64,000 bases of DNA from Ruicaihuangia caeni (GTDB lineage Bacteria; Actinomycetota; Actinomycetes; Actinomycetales; Microbacteriaceae): the NCBI RefSeq assembly GCF_029952955.1, contig NZ_JASATX010000001.1:310001-374000 (forward strand), read 5' to 3'. The notes under the pieces are model-generated. The model made no database searches. It saw only the letters and a program-made list of their open reading frames with translations, and had not been told where the DNA came from. Below, piece by piece: positions 44,377-53,051 of the stretch (positions within the stretch are counted from its first letter, which is position 1; each line of letters begins with the position of its first letter). Position numbers and translations under genes: made by a program.

Positions 44377-46895
44377 TGGCGAATCGTCGTGGCCGCGGCC
44401 GGCGTGCGGCGCCCCGGCGCGAGAGCGATACGAACCTGCGGCGTGCATTCGCGAGCTCAGGAGCCGGTGCCGTCCGGCGCCGCGTGGTGAGTGGCCGGGG
44501 CGTGCTCGACCTGGCACTCGTCGTGGTGCTCAGCGTGATCGCGATCGCGGGCTTCGGTGCCGCCTTCGACGACGCGGGCTTCCTGCTCGCCGGGGTCGGA
44601 GGTCTCATCGTCGGCGTCGGCGCGGCGGTGCTCGGCACGCGTCTCGGTCTCGGCGCGCTCGCGACGGTGATCCTCGCGATCGCGGGGTACTTCGTGCTCG
44701 GCACGGCGTTCGCGGTACCGGAAGAGGGCGTCGACGCCGTCATTCCCACCTTGTCATCGATTGCCAGCCTCGCGATCGGTGCGGTCTTCGGTTGGGCCGA
44801 TCTGCTCACCCTGCGAGCCCCTGTCGAGCTGCCCGACTACGTGACCGCCGTGCCGTATGCGGCGGCGTGGCTGGTCGGGCTCATCGGCGCGCTGCTCGTC
44901 GTGCGCTGGATGGAGCACCGCCGACGCACGGTCTGGACCCACGCGCTGCTGCTCGCCGGCCCTCTCTCGCTCTATGCGCTGAGCGTGCTGTTCGGCACCG
45001 AGCAGCCCGTGCTGGCGGCCGTGCGCGGCGTCGGCTTCACCGCCATCGCGCTCGGGTGGATCGCGTGGCACCGATTCCACTCCGCCGGCGCGGACATCGC
45101 GCTCCGCAGGGGGATGCTGCGCCGCAACCTCGCCAGCGCAACAGTGCTCGTCGTCGCGGCATCCGTCCTCGGACTCGGCGGCGGCATGCTCCTCACCCCG
45201 TCGGCCGATGACCGGTTCGTGCTCCGCGACGAGATCGTGCCGCCGTCCGAGCAATTGGACTTCCCGAGCCCGCTCGCCGGATTCCGCAAGTACACGAAGG
45301 ACCTCACCGACACAGTGCTGTTCTCCGTGCGGGGCCTCGAACCGGGGCAGCGGATCCGGCTCGCCACCATGGACAGCTACGACGGCGTGCTCTGGAACGT
45401 GGCGGGCGTGCATGAGGCCCGCGATGGCTCGGGCAGCTTCACGATGGTGGGCACGACGTTCCCAGAGCCGCAGTTGCTCACGCCCGGCGCCGAAGCCCGG
45501 CTCGAGGTCACCGTCGCCGAGTACGGAGACGTATGGATCCCGGGCGTCGGCTATCCGAGCCAGGTGTCGCTCGACGGCGACGACTCACGAGCACGAGAGC
45601 ACGGCCTGCGCTACAACGCCGCGACGGGCAGTGCGGTGCTGATCGACGGCCTCGCCGAGGGCGATGCGTACAGGCTCACCGCCCAGACGCAGCTCGTGCC
45701 GGCGACCGAGCAGCTGCTCGAGGTGCCCACCGCGAACGTCGAGTTGCCGCCGGTCAGCACCATTCCCGACATCGTCGTGGCGAAGGCCGGCGAGTTCGCC
45801 GGTGGGGCGACAACACCGATCGAGCAGTTGCGCGCGATCGAGCAGACGATGGCCACCACCGGCTTCCTCAGCCATGGCGCTGCCTCCGACTCTGCGCCCT
45901 CCCGTGCTGGCCACGGTGCCGACCGCATGGTGGAGCTGTTCGAGCGCTCGCAGATGGTGGGCGATGAGGAGCAGTACGCGTCGGCGTTCGCACTCATGGC
46001 GAGGAGTCTCGGCTACCCGGCGAGGGTGGTCATGGGCTTCGCGCCCGAGGTGGCGGAAGGCGCGGTATCCGTCGATGTCGTCGGCGACGATGTGACGGCC
46101 TGGGCCGAGGTCGCCTTCGAAGACGTCGGATGGCTGCCGTTCATGCCGACGCCCGAGCAGACCGACGTTCCTCAGGACGAAGTACCGCAACCGCAGTCAG
46201 AGCCCCAGCCGCAGGTGCGGCAGCCGCCGCGAAGCGAGAACGAGACCAAGGACCTGCTCACACCGGTCGACATCGACGACAGCGACACCGACGACGAAGA
46301 CCCCTTCGGTGGCATCCCCGGCTGGGTCATCGTGGGCGGCCTCTCGATCGTGGCGGTGCTGATCATCGTGCTGGTGCCGATGCTCATCGTGACGGCGCTG
46401 AAGTCTCGGCGCCTTCGACGCCGCCGCGGCGCGGCAGCCGCTGACGCGTCGATCGCCGGCGCCTGGGAGGAACTGCTCGATCGCTACAGCGAACTCGGCT
46501 TCGATGTGCCCACGCGCGTGACGCGCACCATGGCCGCGGCGTCGCTCGAGCAGCAGGTGGGCGAGCACGCGACGGGCCGGGTGCTCGGTATCGCCGCGCT
46601 CGCCGACGACGCCGTGTTCTCGGGGCGAGAGGTGCCCGACGCCGAGCGCGAGAGCGTGTGGAACGAGGCGCACGGCGCGGTCGAGCTCGCTCGCCGCGCG
46701 GTGTCGCGCGGTCGCCGGATCCTCAGCCGCTACCGGCTGAGCTCGGTGCGGCGATGGGCTGGCACCGTTGTCGACCGGGCACGCGTCGACGCTCGGGATC
46801 GGGGCCACGGGAATCGAGCCCACTGGGGTCGACCCGACGGAGGCGTGGACAATGGGGACCGACTCGACGGAAGGAGCACTCCGGATGCCGGATGA
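44373..46895 (+). CDS. Transglutaminase-fold membrane protein lacking the catalytic triad
   Basis: An 840-residue TgpA-type protein from GTG 44373 behind AGGAGGG. Six or so helices (about 45-255) precede an outer domain, and a further helix at about 648-670 leads to a cytoplasmic tail. The transglutaminase core is recognisable (EQYASAFALMARSLGYPARV, then DVTAWAEVAFEDVGWLPF), but the active-site Cys is Glu532, the His is Thr575 and the Asp is Met591. It is therefore probably inactive as a peptidase or crosslinker and serves a binding or scaffold role. The lost residues are read by aligning the motif by eye. It belongs to the MoxR-DUF58 module. Confidence 0.82.
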   Translation: MMANRRGRGRRAAPRRESDTNLRRAFASSGAGAVRRRVVSGRGVLDLALVVVLSVIAIAGFGAAFDDAGFLLAGVGGLIVGVGAAVLGTRLGLGALATVILAIAGYFVLGTAFAVPEEGVDAVIPTLSSIASLAIGAVFGWADLLTLRAPVELPDYVTAVPYAAAWLVGLIGALLVVRWMEHRRRTVWTHALLLAGPLSLYALSVLFGTEQPVLAAVRGVGFTAIALGWIAWHRFHSAGADIALRRGMLRRNLASATVLVVAASVLGLGGGMLLTPSADDRFVLRDEIVPPSEQLDFPSPLAGFRKYTKDLTDTVLFSVRGLEPGQRIRLATMDSYDGVLWNVAGVHEARDGSGSFTMVGTTFPEPQLLTPGAEARLEVTVAEYGDVWIPGVGYPSQVSLDGDDSRAREHGLRYNAATGSAVLIDGLAEGDAYRLTAQTQLVPATEQLLEVPTANVELPPVSTIPDIVVAKAGEFAGGATTPIEQLRAIEQTMATTGFLSHGAASDSAPSRAGHGADRMVELFERSQMVGDEEQYASAFALMARSLGYPARVVMGFAPEVAEGAVSVDVVGDDVTAWAEVAFEDVGWLPFMPTPEQTDVPQDEVPQPQSEPQPQVRQPPRSENETKDLLTPVDIDDSDTDDEDPFGGIPGWVIVGGLSIVAVLIIVLVPMLIVTALKSRRLRRRRGAAAADASIAGAWEELLDRYSELGFDVPTRVTRTMAAASLEQQVGEHATGRVLGIAALADDAVFSGREVPDAERESVWNEAHGAVELARRAVSRGRRILSRYRLSSVRRWAGTVVDRARVDARDRGHGNRAHWGRPDGGVDNGDRLDGRSTPDAG

Positions 46896-47595
46896 CAAGC
46901 GCTACCTGATCTCCGTGCCGCCAGGGCTCATCCCGCAGGCCGAGCCCGACGTCAACTCCGGCACCCGCAAGCTGCCCCAGCCCCAGAAACCGTCGGGGCC
47001 ACCGCCGGAGCAGGCACCGTCAACGCCGGGGGCCGGACCGCGCGGGCCCGTCATATCGCTCGGCCCCGGCTCGCCGCTTCCCTCCGCACCTCCGCGGAGC
47101 GCGCCGGTCTCCGAGCCGGCCGCGCCGATCCCCGCGGCCGGACCCGCAGCCGAGCCCGCAGCCGAACGCGCGGTCACACCGGCAGTCGAGCCGACAGCGG
47201 TCGACGAGGGGGAGCGCTCGACCCTGAGCGCGACCGAGACCGCGCCGGTGGCGGTGCGCCGCTGGGTGCTCGCCTTGGGCGATGGCACTCGGCATCCGGT
47301 CGACCCTGCAGTGGTCGTGGGCCGCAACCCCGATCCACAGGGTCTCGGGAGCGCAGCCGGTGCTGGCGCGCTCCCACTCGCGATCGTAGACCCCGAGCGC
47401 AGCGTCTCGAAGACGCACGCGCTGTTCCAGGTTCGCGACGGTGTGCTCACGGTTCTCGATCTCGACTCGACGAACGGCGTCGTCGTCAGCGCTGACGGGC
47501 GCGACCAGCCGGTGGTGCCGGGGCAGCCCGAAGTGGTGCCGGATGCCGCCGTCGTATCGCTCGGCCGATTCGAGTTGAGGGTCGTATCGGCGTGA
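46885..47595 (+). CDS. FHA-domain protein (second of the cluster)
   Basis: A 236-residue protein from ATG 46885, eight bases after GGAAGGAG, overlapping the previous stop by 11 bases. Residues 20-125 are Pro/Ala/Glu-rich and probably disordered. Residues 130-236 form an FHA domain with VVGRNPD, SVSKTHALF and LDSTNGVVV, which contain all phosphothreonine-binding positions. It closes the phospho-signalling cluster and may recruit the module to a Thr-phosphorylated partner. The leu leader starts just after it. Confidence 0.9.
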   Translation: MPDDKRYLISVPPGLIPQAEPDVNSGTRKLPQPQKPSGPPPEQAPSTPGAGPRGPVISLGPGSPLPSAPPRSAPVSEPAAPIPAAGPAAEPAAERAVTPAVEPTAVDEGERSTLSATETAPVAVRRWVLALGDGTRHPVDPAVVVGRNPDPQGLGSAAGAGALPLAIVDPERSVSKTHALFQVRDGVLTVLDLDSTNGVVVSADGRDQPVVPGQPEVVPDAAVVSLGRFELRVVSA

Positions 47596-47610
47596 CCGGT
47601 ACCCGCGGGT

Positions 47611-47771
47611 GGTATTCTGAGCAGATGTTCCTCGGTCGCCTTCTCCTCGGTTGCCGCGACGAGTCCTGATCTCTGGCCTCCCTCGTCGCGGGGTTCCGTG
47701 CTGGCCGATCACCGTGCCGCTTCCGGCACAGTGCCCTACAACGGCACACTGACGAAGGAAACACTCAACTG
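47611..47771 (+). promoter_or_regulatory. Leader region of leuCD with attenuator hairpins
   Basis: A -10-like TATTCT (47613-47618) lies just before a short leucine-rich ORF. The stem CCGCGACGAG (47654-47663) with CTCGTCGCGG (47682-47691) is a perfect 10-pair hairpin that includes the end of that ORF. A second stem GTGCCG/CGGCAC (47714-47719 with 47724-47729) follows, and a third GGCAC at about 47743-47747 could compete with it. This is the layout of ribosome-mediated attenuation. Confidence 0.6.
47625..47669 (+). CDS. Candidate leucine leader peptide, 14 residues
   Basis: An ATG ORF encoding MFLGRLLLGCRDES, with four Leu codons, three of them consecutive (CTT CTC CTC). The last codons form the left arm of the 10-pair hairpin at 47654-47691. 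A ribosome stalled on the Leu codons would leave this arm free, and one that reaches the stop would cover it. Leader-peptide control of leucine genes is known in actinobacteria, usually before leuA; here it would control leuCD. A ribosome-binding site is weak or absent, and the transcript may be leaderless. Confidence 0.55.
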   Translation: MFLGRLLLGCRDES

Positions 47772-49259
47772 ATGAATGCATCGGCACAGCGCCCTCGCAC
47801 GCTCGCGGAGAAAGTCTGGGACGACCACGTCGTCGTGCGCGGCGAGAACGGCAATCCCGACCTGATCTACATCGACCTGCACCTGGTGCACGAGGTCACG
47901 AGCCCGCAGGCGTTCGACGGGCTGCGGCAGGCGGGCCGGCCGCTGCGCCGCGTCGACCTGACGATCGCGACCGAAGACCACAACACGCCGACCCTCGCCA
48001 TCGACCGGCCCATCGCCGACCCGACGAGCCGCCTGCAGATCGAGACGCTCCGCCAGAACGCCGAGGAGTTCGGCGTGCGCATCCACTCGCTGGGTGACAA
48101 GGAGCAGGGCATCGTGCACGTCGTCGGCCCGCAGTTGGGCCTGACGATGCCCGGCATCACGGTGGTCTGCGGTGACAGCCACACGTCGACGCACGGCGCC
48201 TTCGGTGCCATGGCATTCGGCATCGGCACCAGTGAGGTCGAGCACGTCATGGCGACCCAGACGCTGCCGCTGAAGCCCTTCAAGACCATGGCGATCAACG
48301 TCGAGGGCCAGTTGCGGCCGGGTGTCACTGCGAAGGACATCATTCTCGCGGTGATCGCGAAGATCGGCACCGGCGGCGGCCAGGGCTACGTGCTCGAGTA
48401 CCGCGGCAGCGCCATCCGTGCGCTCTCCATGGAGGGCCGGATGACGATCTGCAACATGTCGATCGAGGCCGGTGCGCGAGCGGGCATGGTCGCGCCCGAC
48501 GAGACGACGTTCGAGTACCTGAAGGGCCGTCCGCACGCGCCGCAGGGTGCCGATTGGGATGACGCCGTCGCCTATTGGCGCACGCTGCCCACCGAGGAGG
48601 GCGCGGAGTTCGACGCCGAGGTGTTCATCGACGCCAACGAGCTCGAGCCGTTCGTCACCTGGGGCACCAACCCGGGCCAGGGCGTGTCGCTGAGCGACAC
48701 CGTGCCGTCGCCGGAGTCGTTCGACGACCCCAACGAGCGCGCCGCAGCCGAGCGAGCGCTCGAGTACATGGACCTCGAGGCCGGCACGCCGTTGAAGGAC
48801 GTCGCGGTCGATGCGGTTTTCATGGGGTCGTGCACCAACAGCCGCATCGAAGACCTGCGCGCGTTCGCTTCGATCATCAAGGGTCGCAAGAAGGCCGACG
48901 GAGTGCGCGTCATGGTCGTTCCCGGCTCGGCGCGCGTGCGCCTCGAGGCGGAGGCCGAGGGGCTCGACAAGATCATCACCGAGTTCGGGGCCGAGTGGCG
49001 TTTCGCCGGCTGCTCCATGTGCTTGGGCATGAACCCCGACCAGCTCGCCCCGGGCGAGCGCTGCGCCTCGACCTCGAACCGCAACTTCGAGGGGCGTCAG
49101 GGCAAGGGCGGGCGCACGCACCTGGTGTCGCCCCTGGTCGCGGCGGCGACCGCTGTGCGTGGCACCCTGTCGAGCCCGTGGGATCTCGAGCACGACACCG
49201 AACTCGCGGTTGCGCACACGGGCGCACAAACGGGCGCACAAGCGGAGGGCAGCAACTGA
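47772..49259 (+). CDS. leuC: 3-isopropylmalate dehydratase large subunit
   Basis: A 495-residue aconitase-family protein from ATG 47772, after GAAGGAAAC. The three cysteines of the [4Fe-4S] cluster are present: Cys354 in GSCTNSR and Cys414 and Cys417 in [11 protein letters not shown]. The early motif [20 protein letters not shown] is also intact. It isomerises 2-isopropylmalate to 3-isopropylmalate in leucine synthesis together with the LeuD subunit, whose gene overlaps its stop (TGATG). The last 15 residues ([15 protein letters not shown] type) are a low-complexity tail outside the conserved fold. Confidence 0.97.
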   Translation: MNASAQRPRTLAEKVWDDHVVVRGENGNPDLIYIDLHLVHEVTSPQAFDGLRQAGRPLRRVDLTIATEDHNTPTLAIDRPIADPTSRLQIETLRQNAEEFGVRIHSLGDKEQGIVHVVGPQLGLTMPGITVVCGDSHTSTHGAFGAMAFGIGTSEVEHVMATQTLPLKPFKTMAINVEGQLRPGVTAKDIILAVIAKIGTGGGQGYVLEYRGSAIRALSMEGRMTICNMSIEAGARAGMVAPDETTFEYLKGRPHAPQGADWDDAVAYWRTLPTEEGAEFDAEVFIDANELEPFVTWGTNPGQGVSLSDTVPSPESFDDPNERAAAERALEYMDLEAGTPLKDVAVDAVFMGSCTNSRIEDLRAFASIIKGRKKADGVRVMVVPGSARVRLEAEAEGLDKIITEFGAEWRFAGCSMCLGMNPDQLAPGERCASTSNRNFEGRQGKGGRTHLVSPLVAAATAVRGTLSSPWDLEHDTELAVAHTGAQTGAQAEGSN

Positions 49260-49858
49260 TGGAGAAGTTCACGACCGTCACTGGCATCGGCGTGCCGCTG
49301 CGCCGCTCGAACGTCGACACCGACCAGATCATCCCGGCTGTCTACCTGAAGCGCGTCACCAAGACCGGGTTCGAAGACGCGCTCTTCGCCGGCTGGCGGC
49401 AGGACCCCGACTTCATCCTCAACCGGGAGCCCTACTCCCGCGGCACGGTGCTCATCGCCGGACCCGACTTCGGCACCGGCTCGAGCCGAGAGCACGCCGT
49501 GTGGGCGCTGCGCGACTACGGGTTCAAGGTCGTGCTGAGCCCGCGGTTCGCCGACATCTTCCGGGGCAACTCGGGCAAGCAGGGCCTGCTCACTGGCGTG
49601 ATCAGCGAGGAGACCGCCGAGACGCTGTGGCAGTTGGTCGAGGCCGAGCCCACGCGCGAGGTCACCGTCGATCTGGAGCAGAAGACGGTTCGCTGCGGCG
49701 ATTTCCAGGCCGGGTTCGAGATCGATGATTACACTCGCTGGAGACTGCTCGAGGGCCTCGACGACATCGCGCTCACCCTGCGCGACGAGGCCGCCATCAC
49801 AGCCTTCGAAGCCCGTCGCGAGAGTTGGCGGCCCAAGACATTGCCGGTGAAATATTGA
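49259..49858 (+). CDS. leuD: 3-isopropylmalate dehydratase small subunit
   Basis: A 199-residue swivelling-domain protein that starts at the ATG overlapping the leuC stop. The family landmarks are [30 protein letters not shown] (the YLRM-like substrate loop region) and the C-terminal [14 protein letters not shown]. It completes the LeuCD enzyme. Its stop TGA overlaps the TTG start of murA, so leucine and peptidoglycan genes are coupled in one transcript. Confidence 0.97.
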   Translation: MEKFTTVTGIGVPLRRSNVDTDQIIPAVYLKRVTKTGFEDALFAGWRQDPDFILNREPYSRGTVLIAGPDFGTGSSREHAVWALRDYGFKVVLSPRFADIFRGNSGKQGLLTGVISEETAETLWQLVEAEPTREVTVDLEQKTVRCGDFQAGFEIDDYTRWRLLEGLDDIALTLRDEAAITAFEARRESWRPKTLPVKY

Positions 49859-51222
49859 ATTCGCTCCTCACAGACGCCCAGAAGGCGGGAGAACGCGTCG
49901 GTCTCAAGTCCGACAAGATCGTCATCAACGGTGGCAAACCGCTGCGTGGGCGCGTGCAGGTGCGCGGCGCCAAGAACCTCGTGACGAAGGCGATGGTCGC
50001 ATCGCTGCTCGGTGACACTCCCAGCCTGCTCAAAGACGTGCCCGACATCAGCGATGTCCAGGTCGTCAAGGGGCTCCTCGAGGTGCACGGAGTGCGCGTC
50101 ACGCAGCCGAACCCAGGCGAGCTGCTGCTCGACCCCAGCAATGTGCAGAGCGCGCACTTCGCCGAGATCGACGCGCACGCCGGCTCCAGCCGCATCCCGA
50201 TCCTGTTCTGCGGTCCTCTGCTGCATCAGCTCGGTGAGGCGTTCATCCCAGATCTGGGCGGATGCCGCATCGGCGACCGGCCGATCGACTTCCACCTCGA
50301 CGCGTTGCGCGCCTTCGGGGCGATCGTCGACAAGCAGCCGAACGGCATCCACCTCAAGGCGCCCAACGGGCTCCACGGTGCGAACATCGAGCTGCCCTAC
50401 CCGAGCGTCGGGGCGACCGAGCAGGTGCTGTTGAGCGCTGTGCTCGCCGAGGGCGTCACCGAACTCAAGAACGCGGCGATCGAGCCGGAGATCACCGATC
50501 TGATCATGGTGCTGCAGAAGATGGGTGCCATCATCTCGGTCGAGCCGAACCGCGTCATCTTCATCGAGGGTGTCGATTCGCTGCGCGGCTACGAGCACCG
50601 GGCGATCTTCGATCGCAACGAAGCAGCCTCCTGGGCCAGCGCAGCGCTGGCGACCGAGGGCGACATCTACGTCGAGGGCGCGAAGCAGGAGGAACTCATG
50701 ACGTTCCTCAACATCTTCCGCAAGGTCGGCGGCGCCTTCGACGTTCACGAGGACGGCATCCGCTTCTACCACCCGGGCGGACCGCTGAAGCCGGTGGTCA
50801 TCGAGACCGATGTGCATCCGGGCTTCATGACCGACTGGCAACAGCCGCTCGTGGTCGCGCTCACCAAGGCCGAGGGCGTGTCGGTCGTGCACGAGACCGT
50901 GTACGAGAACCGGTTCGGGTTCACAGAGGCGCTCAACAAGATGGGCGCCGACATCGTCGTGCACAAGGACGGGCTGGCGAACGTCACCCGCCGAGTGCCG
51001 CGCCGGCCGCTCGAGCAGGCTGCTGTGGTCACGGGACCGACGCCGCTGCACGGCGCCGATGTGCATGTGCCCGACCTTCGAGGCGGATTCAGCCACCTCA
51101 TCGCGGCGCTGACCGCGGAGGGCCGTTCGACGATCAGCAACGTCGGCATCATCAGCCGTGGGTACGAGCACTTCATCGAGAAGCTCGAGCAGTTGGGCGC
51201 CGACTTCTCGGCCGAAGGATAA
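49855..51222 (+). CDS. murA: UDP-N-acetylglucosamine 1-carboxyvinyltransferase
   Basis: A 455-residue EPSP-synthase-fold enzyme catalysing the first committed step of peptidoglycan synthesis. The TTG at 49855 overlaps the leuD stop (TTGA), with GGTGA four bases upstream; the N-terminus [17 protein letters not shown] fits the actinobacterial form. An in-frame TTG at 49825 is less likely. The PEP/fosfomycin loop GGCRIGDRP keeps Cys137, so the enzyme should be fosfomycin-sensitive, unlike the Asp form of mycobacteria. The [14 protein letters not shown] motif contains the catalytic-site Lys and Asn. Confidence 0.94.
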   Translation: MNSLLTDAQKAGERVGLKSDKIVINGGKPLRGRVQVRGAKNLVTKAMVASLLGDTPSLLKDVPDISDVQVVKGLLEVHGVRVTQPNPGELLLDPSNVQSAHFAEIDAHAGSSRIPILFCGPLLHQLGEAFIPDLGGCRIGDRPIDFHLDALRAFGAIVDKQPNGIHLKAPNGLHGANIELPYPSVGATEQVLLSAVLAEGVTELKNAAIEPEITDLIMVLQKMGAIISVEPNRVIFIEGVDSLRGYEHRAIFDRNEAASWASAALATEGDIYVEGAKQEELMTFLNIFRKVGGAFDVHEDGIRFYHPGGPLKPVVIETDVHPGFMTDWQQPLVVALTKAEGVSVVHETVYENRFGFTEALNKMGADIVVHKDGLANVTRRVPRRPLEQAAVVTGPTPLHGADVHVPDLRGGFSHLIAALTAEGRSTISNVGIISRGYEHFIEKLEQLGADFSAEG

Positions 51223-51231
51223 AATCCTCAG

Positions 51232-51981
51232 GTGTCATCGCACCCCAAGCCCCGGTCCGAGCGCGGGTGGATCTGGAACCTGCTCGCAACGCTGATCCTT
51301 CCGGTGATGGGGCTGCTGGCGCGCTTCAGCTTCATCGACGGACACAAGCTGCCGAAGCAGGGCGCGTTCGTGCTCTCGCCCAATCACTACTCCGAGATCG
51401 ACCCCATCATCATGGGCATCGCGGTGTGGAAGCTCGGCCGCGTGCCGCGCTTCATGGCCAAGGCGTCGCTCTGGAAGGTGCCGGTGCTCGGCTGGCTCCT
51501 CACCAAGTCGGGCCAGATCCCCGTGCAGCGTGCCGGCTCGACGCGCGAGAACGACCCGATGGCGGCGGCGCGCACGCTCGTCGAGAACGACCTCGCCGTG
51601 ATCATCTACCCCGAAGGCAGCCTCACACGCGAGCCCGACCTGTGGCCCATGCGGGGCAAGACCGGAGCGGTGCGCATGGCGCTGCAGGCCGGCATCCCGC
51701 TGATCCCAGCTGCGCACTGGGGAACCCAGGCGATCCTTCCTCGCTATGGCAAGCGCGTGAGCATCTGGCCGCCGCGCAAGCCGGTCTCGGTGATCATCGG
51801 CGACCCAGTGGACCTCTCGAAGTACGAGGGCCGTCCGCTCGACGCTCAGGTGCTCAACGAGGCCACTGCAGACCTGATGGCTGCCATCGCTGAACTGCTC
51901 GGGCGGTTGCGCGGCGAGACTCCGCCGGCCGAGCTGTGGGACCCCAGCAAGAACAACCAATCGGAGACCGGACGATTTTGA
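51232..51981 (+). CDS. 1-acyl-glycerol-3-phosphate acyltransferase (PlsC-like)
   Basis: A 249-residue acyltransferase from GTG 51232, ten bases after murA. The HX4D motif is NHYSEID with His52 and Asp57. The other blocks are PVQRAGSTREN, YPEGSLTREPDL and IPLIPAAHWG, which fit lysophospholipid acyltransferases. One hydrophobic segment near residues 14-32 would attach it to the membrane. It probably makes phosphatidic acid, and the next gene (gpsA) supplies its glycerol-3-phosphate backbone, so the pair suits phospholipid synthesis. Confidence 0.9.
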   Translation: MSSHPKPRSERGWIWNLLATLILPVMGLLARFSFIDGHKLPKQGAFVLSPNHYSEIDPIIMGIAVWKLGRVPRFMAKASLWKVPVLGWLLTKSGQIPVQRAGSTRENDPMAAARTLVENDLAVIIYPEGSLTREPDLWPMRGKTGAVRMALQAGIPLIPAAHWGTQAILPRYGKRVSIWPPRKPVSVIIGDPVDLSKYEGRPLDAQVLNEATADLMAAIAELLGRLRGETPPAELWDPSKNNQSETGRF

Positions 51982-53048
51982 GTGAGCGCGCACCCGCCCC
52001 CGGGCCACTGAACACCGAGGCGCTTCGCACGCTCGCGGTCGCCGGTCAACGGCGTCGGCTCGCAGTGCTCGGAGCCGGCAGCTGGGGCACCACCTTCGCG
52101 AAGGTGCTCGCCGAGGGCGGCAATGACGTGGTGCTCTGGGCGCGGCGGCCCGAGCTCGCGCGCGAGATCAGTGAGACGAAGCGCAACTCCGACTACCTGC
52201 GCGGGATCAACCTGCCCATCAGCCTCGTCGCCGACAGCTCCGTGGAGCGAGTGCTCGACGGCGCCGAGCAGGTGTACCTCTCGGTGCCCAGCCAGAGCCT
52301 GCGCGAGGTGCTCGCCCAGGTGCGCGACCTGATCCCCGCTGACGTGCCGGTCGTGAGCCTGATGAAGGGCGTCGAGAAGGGCACCGCGCTTCGGATGAGC
52401 GAGGTGATCTGCCAGGAGCTCGGACTCGACTCGGGGCGCATCGCCGTGGCATCCGGCCCGAACCTCGCGCTCGAGATCGCGAAGCGTCAGCCGACCGCCG
52501 CCGTGGTCGCGAGCGAAAGCGCTCAGACCGCAGCGGAGGTCGCGTCGGCGGCCACCAACCCCTATTTCCGCTGCTTCGTGAACAGCGACGTCATCGGCAC
52601 CGAGTTCGGCGGAGTGCTCAAGAACCTCATCGCCGTCGCGATCGGCATCGTCGACGGCGTCGGCTACGGCGAGAACACCAAGGCCTCGATCATCACGCGC
52701 GGGCTCGCCGAGATGACCGAGTTCGCCGTCGCCTTCGGAGGGCGGCCCGAGACGCTCGCGGGGCTCGCCGGCCTCGGAGACCTCATCGCGACCTGCGGCT
52801 CGCCGCTCTCGCGCAACAACACGGCCGGTCGGCTGCTCGGGCAGGGATACGCGCTCGCCGATGTGGTGCGCCAGATGAACCAGGTGGCCGAGGGGCTCGC
52901 CTCAGTGGCACCCGTGCTCGAGCTCGCGGAGGCGAAGGGCGTGACGATGCCCATCGTGTCGCAGGTGCAGCAGGTGCTCTCGGGTACGCTCGCACCTCGC
53001 GACCTCGCACCGCATCTCACCGACACCGACGAACCACAGGGGGAATGA
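51978..53048 (+). CDS. gpsA: Glycerol-3-phosphate dehydrogenase [NAD(P)+]
   Basis: A 356-residue enzyme whose TTG start overlaps the acyltransferase stop (TTGA). The Rossmann motif GAGSWGTTFAKVLAEGG lies at about residues 35-52, after a 30-residue leader. Further landmarks are LMKGVEKGT, SGPNLALEI, GVLKNLIAVAIGIVDGVGYG and the active-site region ITRGLAEM. It makes sn-glycerol 3-phosphate from dihydroxyacetone phosphate for phospholipids. Starts further upstream would overlap the acyltransferase heavily and are rejected. Confidence 0.94.
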   Translation: MSERAPAPGPLNTEALRTLAVAGQRRRLAVLGAGSWGTTFAKVLAEGGNDVVLWARRPELAREISETKRNSDYLRGINLPISLVADSSVERVLDGAEQVYLSVPSQSLREVLAQVRDLIPADVPVVSLMKGVEKGTALRMSEVICQELGLDSGRIAVASGPNLALEIAKRQPTAAVVASESAQTAAEVASAATNPYFRCFVNSDVIGTEFGGVLKNLIAVAIGIVDGVGYGENTKASIITRGLAEMTEFAVAFGGRPETLAGLAGLGDLIATCGSPLSRNNTAGRLLGQGYALADVVRQMNQVAEGLASVAPVLELAEAKGVTMPIVSQVQQVLSGTLAPRDLAPHLTDTDEPQGE

Positions 53049-53051
53049 TCC

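Noticed and set aside
42889-44517. Minus-strand open frame antisense to the MoxR and DUF58 genes
   Set aside because: Arg/His-rich composition with no recognisable domain; typical shadow frame in high-GC DNA.
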